A stretch of DNA of 64,000 nucleotides from Allobosea sp. Root381 (GTDB taxonomy: Bacteria; Pseudomonadota; Alphaproteobacteria; Rhizobiales; Beijerinckiaceae): positions 63,340-127,339 of the forward strand of contig NZ_LMJT01000009.1 of NCBI RefSeq assembly GCF_001429395.1, written 5' to 3'. A model generated the notes under the pieces. It was given only the letters and a program-made list of their open reading frames with translations. It was not told the DNA's origin and made no database searches. The translations under genes were made by a program, and so were the position numbers. This document shows positions 45,771 to 54,410 of the stretch, in pieces (the stretch's first letter is position 1; every line of letters starts with the position of its first letter).

Positions 45771-46736
45771 ATGTTCGAGCTGAGCCAGCTACGCTGCTTC
45801 GTCGCCGTCGCGGAGGAGCTGCATTTCGGCCGGGCGGCGCTGCGTCTGAACATGACGCAGCCGCCGCTCAGCCGGCAGATCCAGATCCTCGAGCGGGTTC
45901 TCGACGTTGTGCTGCTGGAGCGCAGCAACCGGACGGTGAAGCTGACGCCGGCCGGCCAGAGCTTCCTGGCCGAGGCGCGCCGCCTGCTCAAGCTCGCCGA
46001 GAGTGCGGCGCTGTTGGCCAAGCGGGTCGCCAACGGCAAGGCGGGCTCGATCAATATCGGCTTCACCGCGACCTCTGCCTATTCCTATGTGCCGGAGCTG
46101 GTGGCGGCCTGCCGCCGCGAAATGCCCGATGTCGAGATCTCGCTGAAGGAGATGGTCAGCGGCGATCAGCTCAAGCGGCTAGATTCGGGCGAGATCGACA
46201 TCGGGCTGCTGCGGCCGCCGATTCCGCGCACGGGCTTGAGCATCTTTCGCGTCACGGCCGAGCCGCTCATCGCGGCGGTGAATGCCGGACACGCGCTGGC
46301 GCGTTGCGCGACGATCGCAATCGAGGACCTCGCGAGCGAACCCTTCATCATGTACGCGCCCTACGAGGCCCGCTACTTTCACGATCTGCTGGTCGAGCTG
46401 TTTTCCCGCGCCGGACTGGTGCCGAACTATGTCCAGCACCTCGCCCAAATCCATTCAATCCTGGCCATGGTTCATTCCGGCGTCGGCGTCGCGCTGGTGC
46501 CGGAAGCCGCGATGAACCTGCATTTCAGCGGCGTCGCGCTGCGCCCCGTCGATCTGCCGCGGCAGCGCCCCGCCGAACTCTTCTTCGTCAGCCGCCAGGA
46601 CAACGACAACCCGCTCCTCCCGATCGTCGCCGCGCTGGCGAAACGCGTGGCGCAGGACCCGGTGAAGCTCCGGCAGAGCGATCCAATCAATGGATCGCCC
46701 GATACAGTATTTGGTCACTTTCGGCATCGTTCTTGA
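45771..46736 (+). CDS. LysR-family transcriptional regulator
   Basis: Regulator of 321 residues. The helix-turn-helix region is SQLRCFVAVAEELHFGRAALRLNMTQPPLSRQIQILE, at residue 4 onward. The effector domain has NIGFTATSAYSYVPELV and the ligand pocket pattern SSGVGVALVPEA-like (HSGVGVALVPEA). It lies between the second TctC-like gene and kdgD, on the same strand and with short gaps, so it may control both flanks. Confidence 0.94.
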   Translation: MFELSQLRCFVAVAEELHFGRAALRLNMTQPPLSRQIQILERVLDVVLLERSNRTVKLTPAGQSFLAEARRLLKLAESAALLAKRVANGKAGSINIGFTATSAYSYVPELVAACRREMPDVEISLKEMVSGDQLKRLDSGEIDIGLLRPPIPRTGLSIFRVTAEPLIAAVNAGHALARCATIAIEDLASEPFIMYAPYEARYFHDLLVELFSRAGLVPNYVQHLAQIHSILAMVHSGVGVALVPEAAMNLHFSGVALRPVDLPRQRPAELFFVSRQDNDNPLLPIVAALAKRVAQDPVKLRQSDPINGSPDTVFGHFRHRS

Positions 46737-46772
46737 TCTACTGCTCTGGGGAATTCAGCGAAGGAGCCGATC

Positions 46773-47723
46773 ATGAGCAAGATGACCCCGCAGGAGATGG
46801 CGCGCCATATCGGCAACGGCCTGCTCTCCTTCCCCGTCACGCCCTTCACGGCAGGCAACAGCTTCGACGAGGCGCGCTACCGCTCCAATCTCGACTGGCT
46901 CTGCGGCTACGAGGTCGCCGGCCTCTTCGCCGCCGGCGGCACGGGCGAGTTCTTCTCGCTTTCGCCTGCCGAGGTCGTGAAGGTGGTGGCAACCGCCGTG
47001 GCTGAGACTCGAGGCCGCGTGCCGGTGCTCGCCGGTGTCGGCCATGGCACCCAGATCGCGACGGAATTGGCAGCCGGGGTCGAGCAGGCCGGCGCTGACG
47101 GCATCCTGCTGCTGCCGCCCTATCTCGTCTTCTCCGAGCAGGAAGGTCTCGCCGCCCATATCGAGGCGGTCTGCAAGGCAACGAAGCTCGGCGTCATCGT
47201 CTACAACCGCGACAACGCCATCATCACCGAAGAGACGCTGGCGAAGCTCTGCGAGCGCAATCCCAACCTCGTCGGCTACAAGGACGGCATCGGCGACATC
47301 GAGCTGATGACGCGCATCCATCTGCGCATGGGCGACCGCCTGACCTATATCGGCGGCCTGCCCACGGCCGAGACCTTCGCTTTGCCCTATCTCGAAATGG
47401 GCGTGACCACCTATTCCTCGGCGGTGTTCAACTTCGTCCCGCAGTTCTCGACCAGATTCTATTCCGCCGTGCGGCGTCGCGACCGCGACATGGTGCAAGC
47501 GGGCCTGCGCGACTTCATCCTGCCGCTGATCGCGATCCGAAACCGCAAGCGCGGCTACGCCGTCTCGATCATCAAGGCGGGCATGAAGGTGATCGGGCGC
47601 GATTCCGGCCCGGTGCGGACCCCGCTGACCGATCTCACCGAGAGCGAGACGGCGGAACTCGCCGCCCTCGTCGCAAAGCTGGACAAGAGCGAATTCGCGA
47701 CGCGCGAGCGCGCCGCCGCCTGA
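46773..47723 (+). CDS. kdgD: 5-dehydro-4-deoxyglucarate dehydratase
   Basis: Cytoplasmic class I aldolase-superfamily enzyme that dehydrates and decarboxylates 5-keto-4-deoxyglucarate to 2-oxoglutarate semialdehyde, in glucarate and galactarate catabolism. The 316-residue product has [18 protein letters not shown] near the start, [21 protein letters not shown] with Tyr144 and the Schiff-base Lys170 in [16 protein letters not shown] precedes the start. A terminator follows at 47746. Together with the tct transporter it suggests uptake and use of hexarates, but the upstream glucarate or galactarate dehydratase is not in this cluster. Confidence 0.95.
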   Translation: MSKMTPQEMARHIGNGLLSFPVTPFTAGNSFDEARYRSNLDWLCGYEVAGLFAAGGTGEFFSLSPAEVVKVVATAVAETRGRVPVLAGVGHGTQIATELAAGVEQAGADGILLLPPYLVFSEQEGLAAHIEAVCKATKLGVIVYNRDNAIITEETLAKLCERNPNLVGYKDGIGDIELMTRIHLRMGDRLTYIGGLPTAETFALPYLEMGVTTYSSAVFNFVPQFSTRFYSAVRRRDRDMVQAGLRDFILPLIAIRNRKRGYAVSIIKAGMKVIGRDSGPVRTPLTDLTESETAELAALVAKLDKSEFATRERAAA

Positions 47724-47745
47724 GCGTCACCACCGCGAACCCTCG

Positions 47746-47778
47746 ACGCTGCCGCACCCATCGGTGCGGCAGCGTTTT
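47746..47778 (+). terminator. Rho-independent terminator after kdgD
   Basis: ACGCTGCCGCACC (47746-47758) pairs perfectly with GGTGCGGCAGCGT (47763-47775) around CATC, followed by TTT. A good intrinsic terminator 23 bases past the kdgD stop. Confidence 0.88.
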
Positions 47779-47898
47779 CGTTTGCCGATGCGGCCCTTCA
47801 CGATGCGTCGATTGCATCGATCGATACGCTTTTTGAGCATCCCGTCGTGAGGGCCTGGAGGGGAGCTTGCGAAGCTTCAGTGCCTTGGCGGAAGACCG

Positions 47899-47923
47899 GA
47901 CTGGCATGCATAAAATGCCAGTC
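47899..47923. repeat. Short perfect hairpin before a convergent gene end
   Basis: GACTGGCAT (47899-47907) pairs with ATGCCAGTC (47915-47923) around GCATAAA, 24 bases past the stop of the minus-strand gene at 47947. It may help terminate that operon, though no T-run follows on the minus strand. Confidence 0.45.
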
Positions 47924-47946
47924 TGACGCCGCTGGGAAACTTTCGA

Positions 47947-48282
47947 TCAGGCTTTCAGATGGAATGTCACGAGCAGGGTGATTTCGCTGCCCTCCGGCAG
48001 GGTCGCAGCGATGCGCAGGAAGTTCCCGAAATGACTGAGCCGCTGAAACACGACCGTGTCCTTCGCCGCAGGCAGGTCAAATTCGGAGCCTTCGTCGCAC
48101 CAGCGGATACCATCGGGCGAGATCTGCACCCTCGCCTTCGGCAAGGCCCCTTCCGGCTCCTTGAGCGCCCTGACGAAAACGATGGCCTCCTTGGCCCAGC
48201 CGGCCTCATAGGGCTCGGTAGCGCTTTCGCCGGTCCAGCTTTCGTTGCGGGCGACGACGGCGGTGAGGTTCTCGGGCAGCAT
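47947..48282 (-). CDS. Conserved protein of unknown function, small
   Basis: Protein of 111 residues without signal peptide. I do not recognise it by name. It looks like an all-beta domain, with RVQISPDGIRWCDEGSEFDLP in the centre and a C-terminal strand ITLLVTFHL. Its start codon overlaps the stop of the 298-residue unknown gene by one base, and it is the last gene of the ABC/enolase-family operon, so it likely works on the same carbohydrate. Possibly a ligand-binding or accessory beta-sandwich; unproven. Confidence 0.7.
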   Translation of the reverse strand: MLPENLTAVVARNESWTGESATEPYEAGWAKEAIVFVRALKEPEGALPKARVQISPDGIRWCDEGSEFDLPAAKDTVVFQRLSHFGNFLRIAATLPEGSEITLLVTFHLKA

Positions 48283-49178
48283 CAGAAATCCCCCGACAGG
48301 CAGACGGAGTCGAGATAGGCGAAGGCGCGCTTGTCGGTGTCAGTCTCGGCGAAGAAGGCGAGGTTCAGCATGCACCACAGGTTCTTCATCGCCGGAATGC
48401 GGACGCAGTCGAACCCGTCCATGGCGAAGACTCGGTCATTGACCTGAAAGCGCGTCGCCTGCATCGCGGCGAGGTCGAAATCGAAGCGCAGATAGTGCCA
48501 GTTCACCTTGGTCGGAATCTCGTTGTAGCAGAGCCGCTGCTCGCCGCCCGGCAAATCCTCCCAATCGTCGGGCGACAGATGGTAGTGCGTGATCGTCTTC
48601 CCGGCCGTGCCGATCGGCTTGATCGGCGTCGTACGTCGCTTGAACTGCCATTTCTGCAGATGCTCGCCGTCCTCCGCGTTGAGGAAGCGCAGATGCGGCA
48701 TGACGCGGTCGCCCGGCCCCGAGCTGTCGCCGATCTGGAGATCGTAGAGGAAGCCGAAGGAGCGGATGTCCGTCTCCGAAAGCGCGAGCTCGCTCGCTTC
48801 CGGCTTGAAGGTGAAATAGGCCTCGAGCCGGATCGGCCCCGGCTTGCGGAAGGTGAGCCGCTTGATCGCGACATTCTGCGCGCCCTTCTTTGGCCGCGTC
48901 GCGATCTTCAGCGCATAGGAGCCGTCGACGCCGCCATGCGAGCCGAAATCCCAGTTCGGCAGGGTCGAGAGCATGGCGTGGCTGTGCTGCGCATAGCCCG
49001 GCAGCATCGCGTCCAGCGTGTCCTCGTAATTGCCCACGAGCTGGGTCCAGCCGCACATGCCGCGGTCGAAATCGTCGAGGCAGATGATTCGCGACAGCGG
49101 ATCGAAGCGGCTGAGTTGAGGGTCGCTCTCGCGTATGGCACGGCGCAGGTCGTCGAGCTGGGAAGCGGTTGCGGTCAT
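48282..49178 (-). CDS. Conserved protein of unknown function, 298 residues
   Basis: Cytoplasmic-looking protein with no signal peptide and no catalytic motif I recognise. It has many aromatic and polar residues, LDDFDRGMCGWTQLVGNY at about residue 34, SHGGVDGSYALKIATRP near 80, and beta-rich segments that resemble carbohydrate-binding or concanavalin-like sandwich folds. It is three bases from the permease gene and overlaps the small unknown gene. Its fixed position within a sugar ABC operon suggests a role on the transported compound; family and activity are open. Confidence 0.7.
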   Translation of the reverse strand: MTATASQLDDLRRAIRESDPQLSRFDPLSRIICLDDFDRGMCGWTQLVGNYEDTLDAMLPGYAQHSHAMLSTLPNWDFGSHGGVDGSYALKIATRPKKGAQNVAIKRLTFRKPGPIRLEAYFTFKPEASELALSETDIRSFGFLYDLQIGDSSGPGDRVMPHLRFLNAEDGEHLQKWQFKRRTTPIKPIGTAGKTITHYHLSPDDWEDLPGGEQRLCYNEIPTKVNWHYLRFDFDLAAMQATRFQVNDRVFAMDGFDCVRIPAMKNLWCMLNLAFFAETDTDKRAFAYLDSVCLSGDF

Positions 49179-49181
49179 GGC

Positions 49182-50009
49182 CTATCCCTTCACCGAGCCG
49201 GCGGTGAGGCCGGCGACGAGGTGCTTCTGCATGAGGATGACGAAGGCGAGTACGGGCAGGAGCTGCACGGTCGAGGCGGCGAAGAGCACGCCCCATTCGA
49301 CGCCTTCGACGGCGCCGATCATCTCGGAGATCACCAGAGGCGCGGTCTTGGCCTTGGTGGTGGTGAAGATGAAGGCGAAAAGGAACTCGTTCCAGGCATA
49401 GACGATGACGAAGACGGAGACGGCGAGCATGCCCTGCGCCGCCATCGGCAGGATGATGCGCAGGATGATCTGCATGCGCGAGGCGCCGTCCATCATCGCG
49501 GCTTCGTCGAGCTCGCGCGGGATCTGGTCGATGAAGGTGCGCATCACCACCGTCCCGAGCGAGACGAAGAAGGTGGCGTAGAGCAGGATCAGGATGGCGT
49601 GGGTATCGTTGAGGCCGAGCCAGTTCACCGCCGGAAAGAGCGGCAGCGTGATCACGATCGGCGGGATCAGCCGGATGAAGATCAGGAAGAAGGCCGAGGC
49701 CTGCAGGCCCCGCGAGGCGAAGCGCGAATAGGCGAAGCCGGCGAGCAGCGAGACGCCGACGGCGAGCACGGTCGCTCCCACCGTGACCAGGAAGCTGTTC
49801 CAGAGGCCGAAGAAGAAATCGCCCCAGCGGCTCCACAGCGCCTCGTAATTCGCCAGCGTCGGCGCGAAGGAATAGCTGCTCGCAGTGGAGAAGATGTCGC
49901 GGTCCGCCTTGAAGGAGGACAGCACGATCAGCCCGATCGGCAGCAGCGACCAGGCGACGATCGCAGCGACCCCGAGGAGCTTCAGGATATGGCGGAGAAG
50001 CCTAGGCAT
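49182..50009 (-). CDS. Carbohydrate ABC permease, MalG/UgpE type
   Basis: Inner-membrane permease of 275 residues from the ATG at 50009, six hydrophobic segments, with the EAA loop IPRELDEAAMMDGASRMQIILRIILPMAAQ near residue 175. It overlaps the upstream permease by eight bases. It is one half of a CUT1-type permease pair for an oligosaccharide or polyol-type solute. Confidence 0.94.
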   Translation of the reverse strand: MPRLLRHILKLLGVAAIVAWSLLPIGLIVLSSFKADRDIFSTASSYSFAPTLANYEALWSRWGDFFFGLWNSFLVTVGATVLAVGVSLLAGFAYSRFASRGLQASAFFLIFIRLIPPIVITLPLFPAVNWLGLNDTHAILILLYATFFVSLGTVVMRTFIDQIPRELDEAAMMDGASRMQIILRIILPMAAQGMLAVSVFVIVYAWNEFLFAFIFTTTKAKTAPLVISEMIGAVEGVEWGVLFAASTVQLLPVLAFVILMQKHLVAGLTAGSVKG

Positions 50010-50877
50010 CGCGCTTGAACATCTCCCGATAGAGCCGGCGCAGGTAGACGAGTGCGAGCAGGAGCGAGGCAAGCACGAGCAGCCAGCCGGTGGCGGCGGC
50101 CGGGCCGAAGGCGTTGTAGCGGAAGGCCTCGAGATAGAGGTAGACGGCCATCACCTCGGTCGTCCGTGCCGGCCCGCCGCCGGTCATGAGCCAGACCTCG
50201 GAGAACAGCCGGAAGGCGAAGATGTAGCGGAACAGCGCGGCGATCAGCAGCGCCGGCATCAAAAGCGGCAGCGTCACGCGGCGGAACGCGGTCCAGGCCG
50301 AGGCGCCATCGATGGAGGCCGCCTCGTAGAGATCGGTCGGGATCGAGAGCCTGGCCGCGTAGAGAATGATGAAGCTGAAGGGCAGGTGCAGCCAGATCGA
50401 GAGCAGGCTGACCATGGCGAGCCCATGGTTCGGATTCACCGCCCATTCGATCGGCGGCAGGCCGAGTGTCATCAGAAGCCGGCTCATCATCCCGACATCG
50501 GGCTCGAACAGGAAGCGCCACATCACCACCGCCGAGACCTCGCTGACCGCATAAGGCGCGAGCACGATGGCGAGCAGCAGGGGGCGGAACGGCACGCCCG
50601 AGGCGAAGAACAGCGCCATGCCGAGCCCGATCAGCAACTCGACATGCACCACCACGGCGACGACGATCACCGTGTTGAGCAGCGCCTTCCAGAAATACGG
50701 GTCGGCCAGAACCTTGGCGTAGTTCGCGAACCCGACGAAGGTCGCGGCCTGGCCGAAGGAGGATTGGTTCAGGCTGAGCCAGAACACGTAGAGCGCCGGC
50801 AGGAAGATGACACCGGCGATCATCAGCTGCACCGGCGTGACCAGCGCGATCGCGGCGAGGGGCGTGCGGGTGCTCAT
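50002..50877 (-). CDS. Carbohydrate ABC permease, MalF/UgpA type
   Basis: Inner-membrane permease of 291 residues. The EAA loop is IPTDLYEAASIDGASAWTAFRRVTLPLLMP. Its ATG at 50877 overlaps the stop of the enolase-family gene by one base (TGATG), fixing the start. Together with the MalG-type permease and a Tat-exported binding protein it forms an importer, but the ATP-binding subunit is absent from the locus and must be supplied from elsewhere. Confidence 0.94.
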   Translation of the reverse strand: MSTRTPLAAIALVTPVQLMIAGVIFLPALYVFWLSLNQSSFGQAATFVGFANYAKVLADPYFWKALLNTVIVVAVVVHVELLIGLGMALFFASGVPFRPLLLAIVLAPYAVSEVSAVVMWRFLFEPDVGMMSRLLMTLGLPPIEWAVNPNHGLAMVSLLSIWLHLPFSFIILYAARLSIPTDLYEAASIDGASAWTAFRRVTLPLLMPALLIAALFRYIFAFRLFSEVWLMTGGGPARTTEVMAVYLYLEAFRYNAFGPAAATGWLLVLASLLLALVYLRRLYREMFKRDA

Positions 50878-52001
50878 CAGGCGATCCTGAAGCGCTTCAG
50901 CGCCTCGCGATCGATCTCGATGCCCAGCCCCGGCCCCTGCGGCACGGAGAGCTTTCCTTCGACGAGCTGCGAGCCCTCGCCGACGACCGGATGGGTGAAG
51001 GCGTCGCGCAGCGGGTTCTCGTAGACCATGCATTCGAAGGTGCGGAAGCTCTCGGCCGCCGCGGCCAGCTGCAGGCTTGCCGCGACGCAGATCGCGCCCG
51101 ACCAGCCGACATGCGGCGCGTAGGCCGTGTTGAAGGCGGCGGCGAGCTCGGCGATGCGCCAGGTCTCGGTGATGCCGCCCGAGCGCGTGACGTCCGGCTG
51201 GATCAGCCCGAGCGAGCGATCCTGCAACATGGTCAGCGCCTCCGATGCGACGAAGTCGCTTTCTCCCGCCGCCAGCCGGATCGGCAGGTGCTGCGCGAGG
51301 CGCCGATAACCCTCGCGATCATGCGGAGCGATCGGCTCCTCGAAGAAGCCGTAGCCGAGATCGGCGAGCGCCCGGCCGACGATCATGGCGTCGTCGACGT
51401 CATAGGCCCAGTTGGCATCGACACAGAGGGCGACGTCGTCGCCCGCGAGCCGGCGGATCAGTTTTGCCCGCGCGACGGCATCCTTCAGCGGGTGCCCGAG
51501 CTTGACCTTGATCTCGCGGAAGCCTGCGTTCAGCGCCATCGCGACCTCGGCCTCGACCGTCGCATCGTCGAGCCAGTTGATCGAGGAGGCATAGGCTGCG
51601 AGTTCGGTGCGCCCCATGCCGCCGAGCAGCTTGTGAACGGGCAAGCCGGCCTGCTTGCCGGCGATGTCCCAGAGCGCGATATCGACGGCCGCGATCGCTT
51701 CGACCACCTGGCCGCCAGGGCGCCCCGATAGCGCGGCGCGCATCGCCTTCCAGAGCGCGCGGCGGTCGGCGGCGTCGCGGCCCAGAAGCCTCGGCACCAG
51801 CGCATCCTCGATGAAGCGGGCATAGCCGGCCGCGCCACGCCGGCACAGGCCCTCGCCGAAGCCGGAGATGCCGCCCTCGGTCTCGACCTCGACGACGACG
51901 AGCTCGATTGCCGGGTAGTCGCCCTGCGAGGTGCGCTGGACCTTGGGCAAGGTCGCACGCAGCGGATGCACCTCGACCCTTGTGATACGGTTTGCCGACA
52001 T
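50877..52001 (-). CDS. Mandelate racemase / muconate lactonizing enzyme family protein
   Basis: Enolase-superfamily enzyme of 374 residues from the ATG at 52001. The capping domain is N-terminal; the barrel shows the catalytic KxK in FREIKVKLGH at about residues 165-167, metal ligands Asp in VDANWAYD near 195, Glu in FFEEP near 221 and Glu in AGESDF near 247, then PHVGW with a His about residue 300. These suit an MLE/MR-group racemase, dehydratase or cycloisomerase on an alpha-hydroxy acid or sugar acid. It is first of the minus-strand operon with two permeases. Exact reaction cannot be read. Confidence 0.9.
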   Translation of the reverse strand: MSANRITRVEVHPLRATLPKVQRTSQGDYPAIELVVVEVETEGGISGFGEGLCRRGAAGYARFIEDALVPRLLGRDAADRRALWKAMRAALSGRPGGQVVEAIAAVDIALWDIAGKQAGLPVHKLLGGMGRTELAAYASSINWLDDATVEAEVAMALNAGFREIKVKLGHPLKDAVARAKLIRRLAGDDVALCVDANWAYDVDDAMIVGRALADLGYGFFEEPIAPHDREGYRRLAQHLPIRLAAGESDFVASEALTMLQDRSLGLIQPDVTRSGGITETWRIAELAAAFNTAYAPHVGWSGAICVAASLQLAAAAESFRTFECMVYENPLRDAFTHPVVGEGSQLVEGKLSVPQGPGLGIEIDREALKRFRIA

Positions 52002-52123
52002 GCGGCGCTGTCCTCCCCAGGACTGCATTGATGCCGATGCCGCGATGGGCATCTACTTATCTGATAGGTTGAACAGTTGCCAAGGAACGAGGCATCTGTC
52101 AATGATGCGTCCGGAGACGATGA

Positions 52124-52918
52124 ATGAACGACGCTGTGCAGCCCCTGTTCGTCGACGATGACGACCCCTTCGCCGGGGCTGATGTCGTGCCGATGCGCCT
52201 TGGCGACGCCGTCATCCAGCGCATCACCCAGGCGATCCATGACGGGCGGCTGAAGCCGGGCGATGCCCTGCCGTCGGAATCGCGCATCGCGGCGTCCTTT
52301 GGCGTCAGCAAGCCGATCGCACGCGAGGCCATCCGCCAGCTCGCGGCAATGGGCGTCATCCATATCCAGCAGGGCAAGGCGACGCGGGTGCAGGCGCTCG
52401 ATGCCGCCCCGCTCGACCGCTTCTATCGTTTCGCCGTGCGCGGGCGCCGCAACGGGCTGACCGAGGCGGTGGAGCTGCGCCGCATTCTCGAGCCGCCGAT
52501 CGCCGCCCATGCCGCGCATAGACGCATGGACAGCGACCTTGAGAAGCTCGATCTCATCCTCGCCCGCATGGAGGATGCACTCGGCAACGTGCCGCGCTGG
52601 ATCGAGGCCGATCTCGATTTCCACGAGGCCGTCGCGGCCTCCTCGGGCAACCGCCTGCTCGACTTCCAGATCCGCGGCCTGCGTCCGGTCATCCGCGAGG
52701 TCATGGAGATATTCAACTCGCGCGAGGCGCGCGGCCCGCAGGACTGGCGCCGCACCTTCGAGCGCCATCAGCGTGTCGTCGAGGCGATCCGGGCCGGCGA
52801 TGCCGGCGCAGCCGCGGCCGCCATGAGCCAACATTTCGAAGCGGCAGAAGCCGCCATCGCGGAACTCGCGAACCACAGGGAGGACAACCATGACCGAGAG
52901 GACGGGCCTAGACCGTAG
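52124..52918 (+). CDS. GntR/FadR-family transcriptional regulator
   Basis: Regulator of 264 residues. Helix-turn-helix: LKPGDALPSESRIAASFGVSKPIAREAIRQLAAMGVI, from about residue 43. The FCD domain includes DLDFHEAVAASSGN and the C-terminal HQRVVEAIRAGDAGAA metal-ligand pattern. It is divergent from the enolase-family gene by 122 bases and its last 29 bases overlap the start of the binding-protein gene, so it sits at the control centre of the locus. TATCTGATA in the divergent gap is a short palindrome-like stretch. Confidence 0.93.
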   Translation: MNDAVQPLFVDDDDPFAGADVVPMRLGDAVIQRITQAIHDGRLKPGDALPSESRIAASFGVSKPIAREAIRQLAAMGVIHIQQGKATRVQALDAAPLDRFYRFAVRGRRNGLTEAVELRRILEPPIAAHAAHRRMDSDLEKLDLILARMEDALGNVPRWIEADLDFHEAVAASSGNRLLDFQIRGLRPVIREVMEIFNSREARGPQDWRRTFERHQRVVEAIRAGDAGAAAAAMSQHFEAAEAAIAELANHREDNHDREDGPRP

Positions 52919-54191
52919 GCAATTCGGCGCCGGCATACTGGGGCTGAGCTTCGCCGCGTTGGGCGCCACGCCCGGCCGCGCGCAGCAGGGTGGCCCGTTC
53001 AACGTATTCACCCATCGCGTCATGCAGACGGTCGCGACCGGGGCGCAGGGCGGCGACATCACCAGGGACTGGGCGCAGAAGAACGGCGTCAGCGTCCAGT
53101 GGACGACCTTCGACACCGGCCCGCTGCAGGAGCGGCTGTTCCGTGAGGCCAGCCTGGGCGAGACCTCGGTCGATCTCGGCTTCGTCGTCAACACGCAGGT
53201 CGTGCCGCGCGCCGCCAACCTGTTCGAGCCGCTTGACGACTATTTGAAGAAGGACCCGGTCGAGGATGTCGCCGACATCTTTCCGGGCCTGATGCAGGGC
53301 ATGAATGTCGGCGGGAAGCAGCTCGCCATTCCCTTCCGCCACGCCTCGTCCGGCCTGCACTACAACGAGGAGATCCTGGCCGAGAAGGGCTTCTCCAAGC
53401 CGCCCGCGACGATCGAGGAAATGATCGAGATCGCCAAGGCCTGCACCTATCGCCGCGCCGACGGCACGCAGGTTGTCGGCCTCTGCACGCCGGGCGCGAC
53501 CTATCCCAACGTGATCGACCTCGCGCGCGCCTGGGATGGCGAGTTCATCACGCCGGAATTCAAATGCGTCGCCGATCAGCCGCCGATGCTGAATGCGATC
53601 ACCACGCTGCGCGATCTGTTCAAGGCCGGCGCCTTCCCGCGCAATTTCACGACGCTCTCGCCCGAGGACGTCAATGTCTGGATGCAGCAGGGCCGCGCGG
53701 CGATGAGCCTGCAGAGCATGGGCCGTAACCGGATCTACAACGATCCGCAGAAGTCGAAATTCCCCGGGAAGATCAAGACGGTGGCGGTTCCGGCCTCGAA
53801 GACGCTCGCCGGCCGCTATGATGCCGCCCCGGCCAAGGTCGAGTTCTGGGGCATGGTCATCCCGAAGAATGCCAAGCGCAAGGACCTGGCCTGGAGCTTC
53901 ATCAAGGCGATGGCCTCGAAGGAGGCGACGCTCAAGGCCGCGCTCAACGGCAACGGTCCGGTGCGCGCCTCGACCTATGCCGACCAGAGCTTCGCCGGCA
54001 CCGTGCCCTATGCGGCCGAGGAGTTGAAAGTGCTCAAGGTCGCGCGCGTGCCGATGCCGGCCTTCGACGAGGCGGCCCGCGCCGGCGATCTCTTCAAGGA
54101 GGAGGCCGAAGCCGCCGTGCTCGGCATGAAGACGCCGGAGGAGGCGATGGCCTCGCTGGTCAAGCGCGTCCAGCCGCTGCTGCCGGGCTGA
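52890..54191 (+). CDS. Tat-exported ABC sugar-binding protein, copy 1
   Basis: Periplasmic solute-binding protein, family 1, 433 residues. GGGAGG lies upstream of the ATG, which is inside the end of the GntR gene. A twin-Arg signal is present (LDRRQFGAGILGLSFAALG, cleavage near GRAQ/Q). Later motifs ARAWDGEFITPEF and NVWMQQGRAAMSLQS recall UgpB/MalE-like proteins. It should serve the two permeases on the opposite strand. About 45 percent of its visible motifs reappear in the next gene. Confidence 0.92.
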   Translation: MTERTGLDRRQFGAGILGLSFAALGATPGRAQQGGPFNVFTHRVMQTVATGAQGGDITRDWAQKNGVSVQWTTFDTGPLQERLFREASLGETSVDLGFVVNTQVVPRAANLFEPLDDYLKKDPVEDVADIFPGLMQGMNVGGKQLAIPFRHASSGLHYNEEILAEKGFSKPPATIEEMIEIAKACTYRRADGTQVVGLCTPGATYPNVIDLARAWDGEFITPEFKCVADQPPMLNAITTLRDLFKAGAFPRNFTTLSPEDVNVWMQQGRAAMSLQSMGRNRIYNDPQKSKFPGKIKTVAVPASKTLAGRYDAAPAKVEFWGMVIPKNAKRKDLAWSFIKAMASKEATLKAALNGNGPVRASTYADQSFAGTVPYAAEELKVLKVARVPMPAFDEAARAGDLFKEEAEAAVLGMKTPEEAMASLVKRVQPLLPG

Positions 54192-54230
54192 TCGGCCGCT
54201 CCGTCATTTTCGGACGCTGCCTAGCAGCGG

Positions 54231-54316
54231 GCCCGGACCCCATGAACACCGGAACCTCCGGAAGAGGCTCCCTGTCGCGTTGAGACGCTTTCCGCCTGTG
54301 TTCATGGATTCCGGGC
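54231..54316. repeat. Palindromic intergenic repeat between the two binding-protein genes
   Basis: Arms GCCCGGACCCCATGAACAC (54231-54249) and GTGTTCATGGATTCCGGGC (54298-54316) match at 17 of 19 positions. It fills the 219-base gap between the two binding-protein genes together with low-complexity flanks and could form a stable hairpin. It resembles other intergenic palindromes in this window in style but not sequence. Confidence 0.8.
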
Positions 54317-54410
54317 TCTTCGCGGAGTTTGCCCCTGGGCCGGCCAAAGGTCGGACCCGAGGGCGAAGCCGCGGAAAGACGGCACGGGCTCATTCATCGG
54401 GAGAAGCGCC

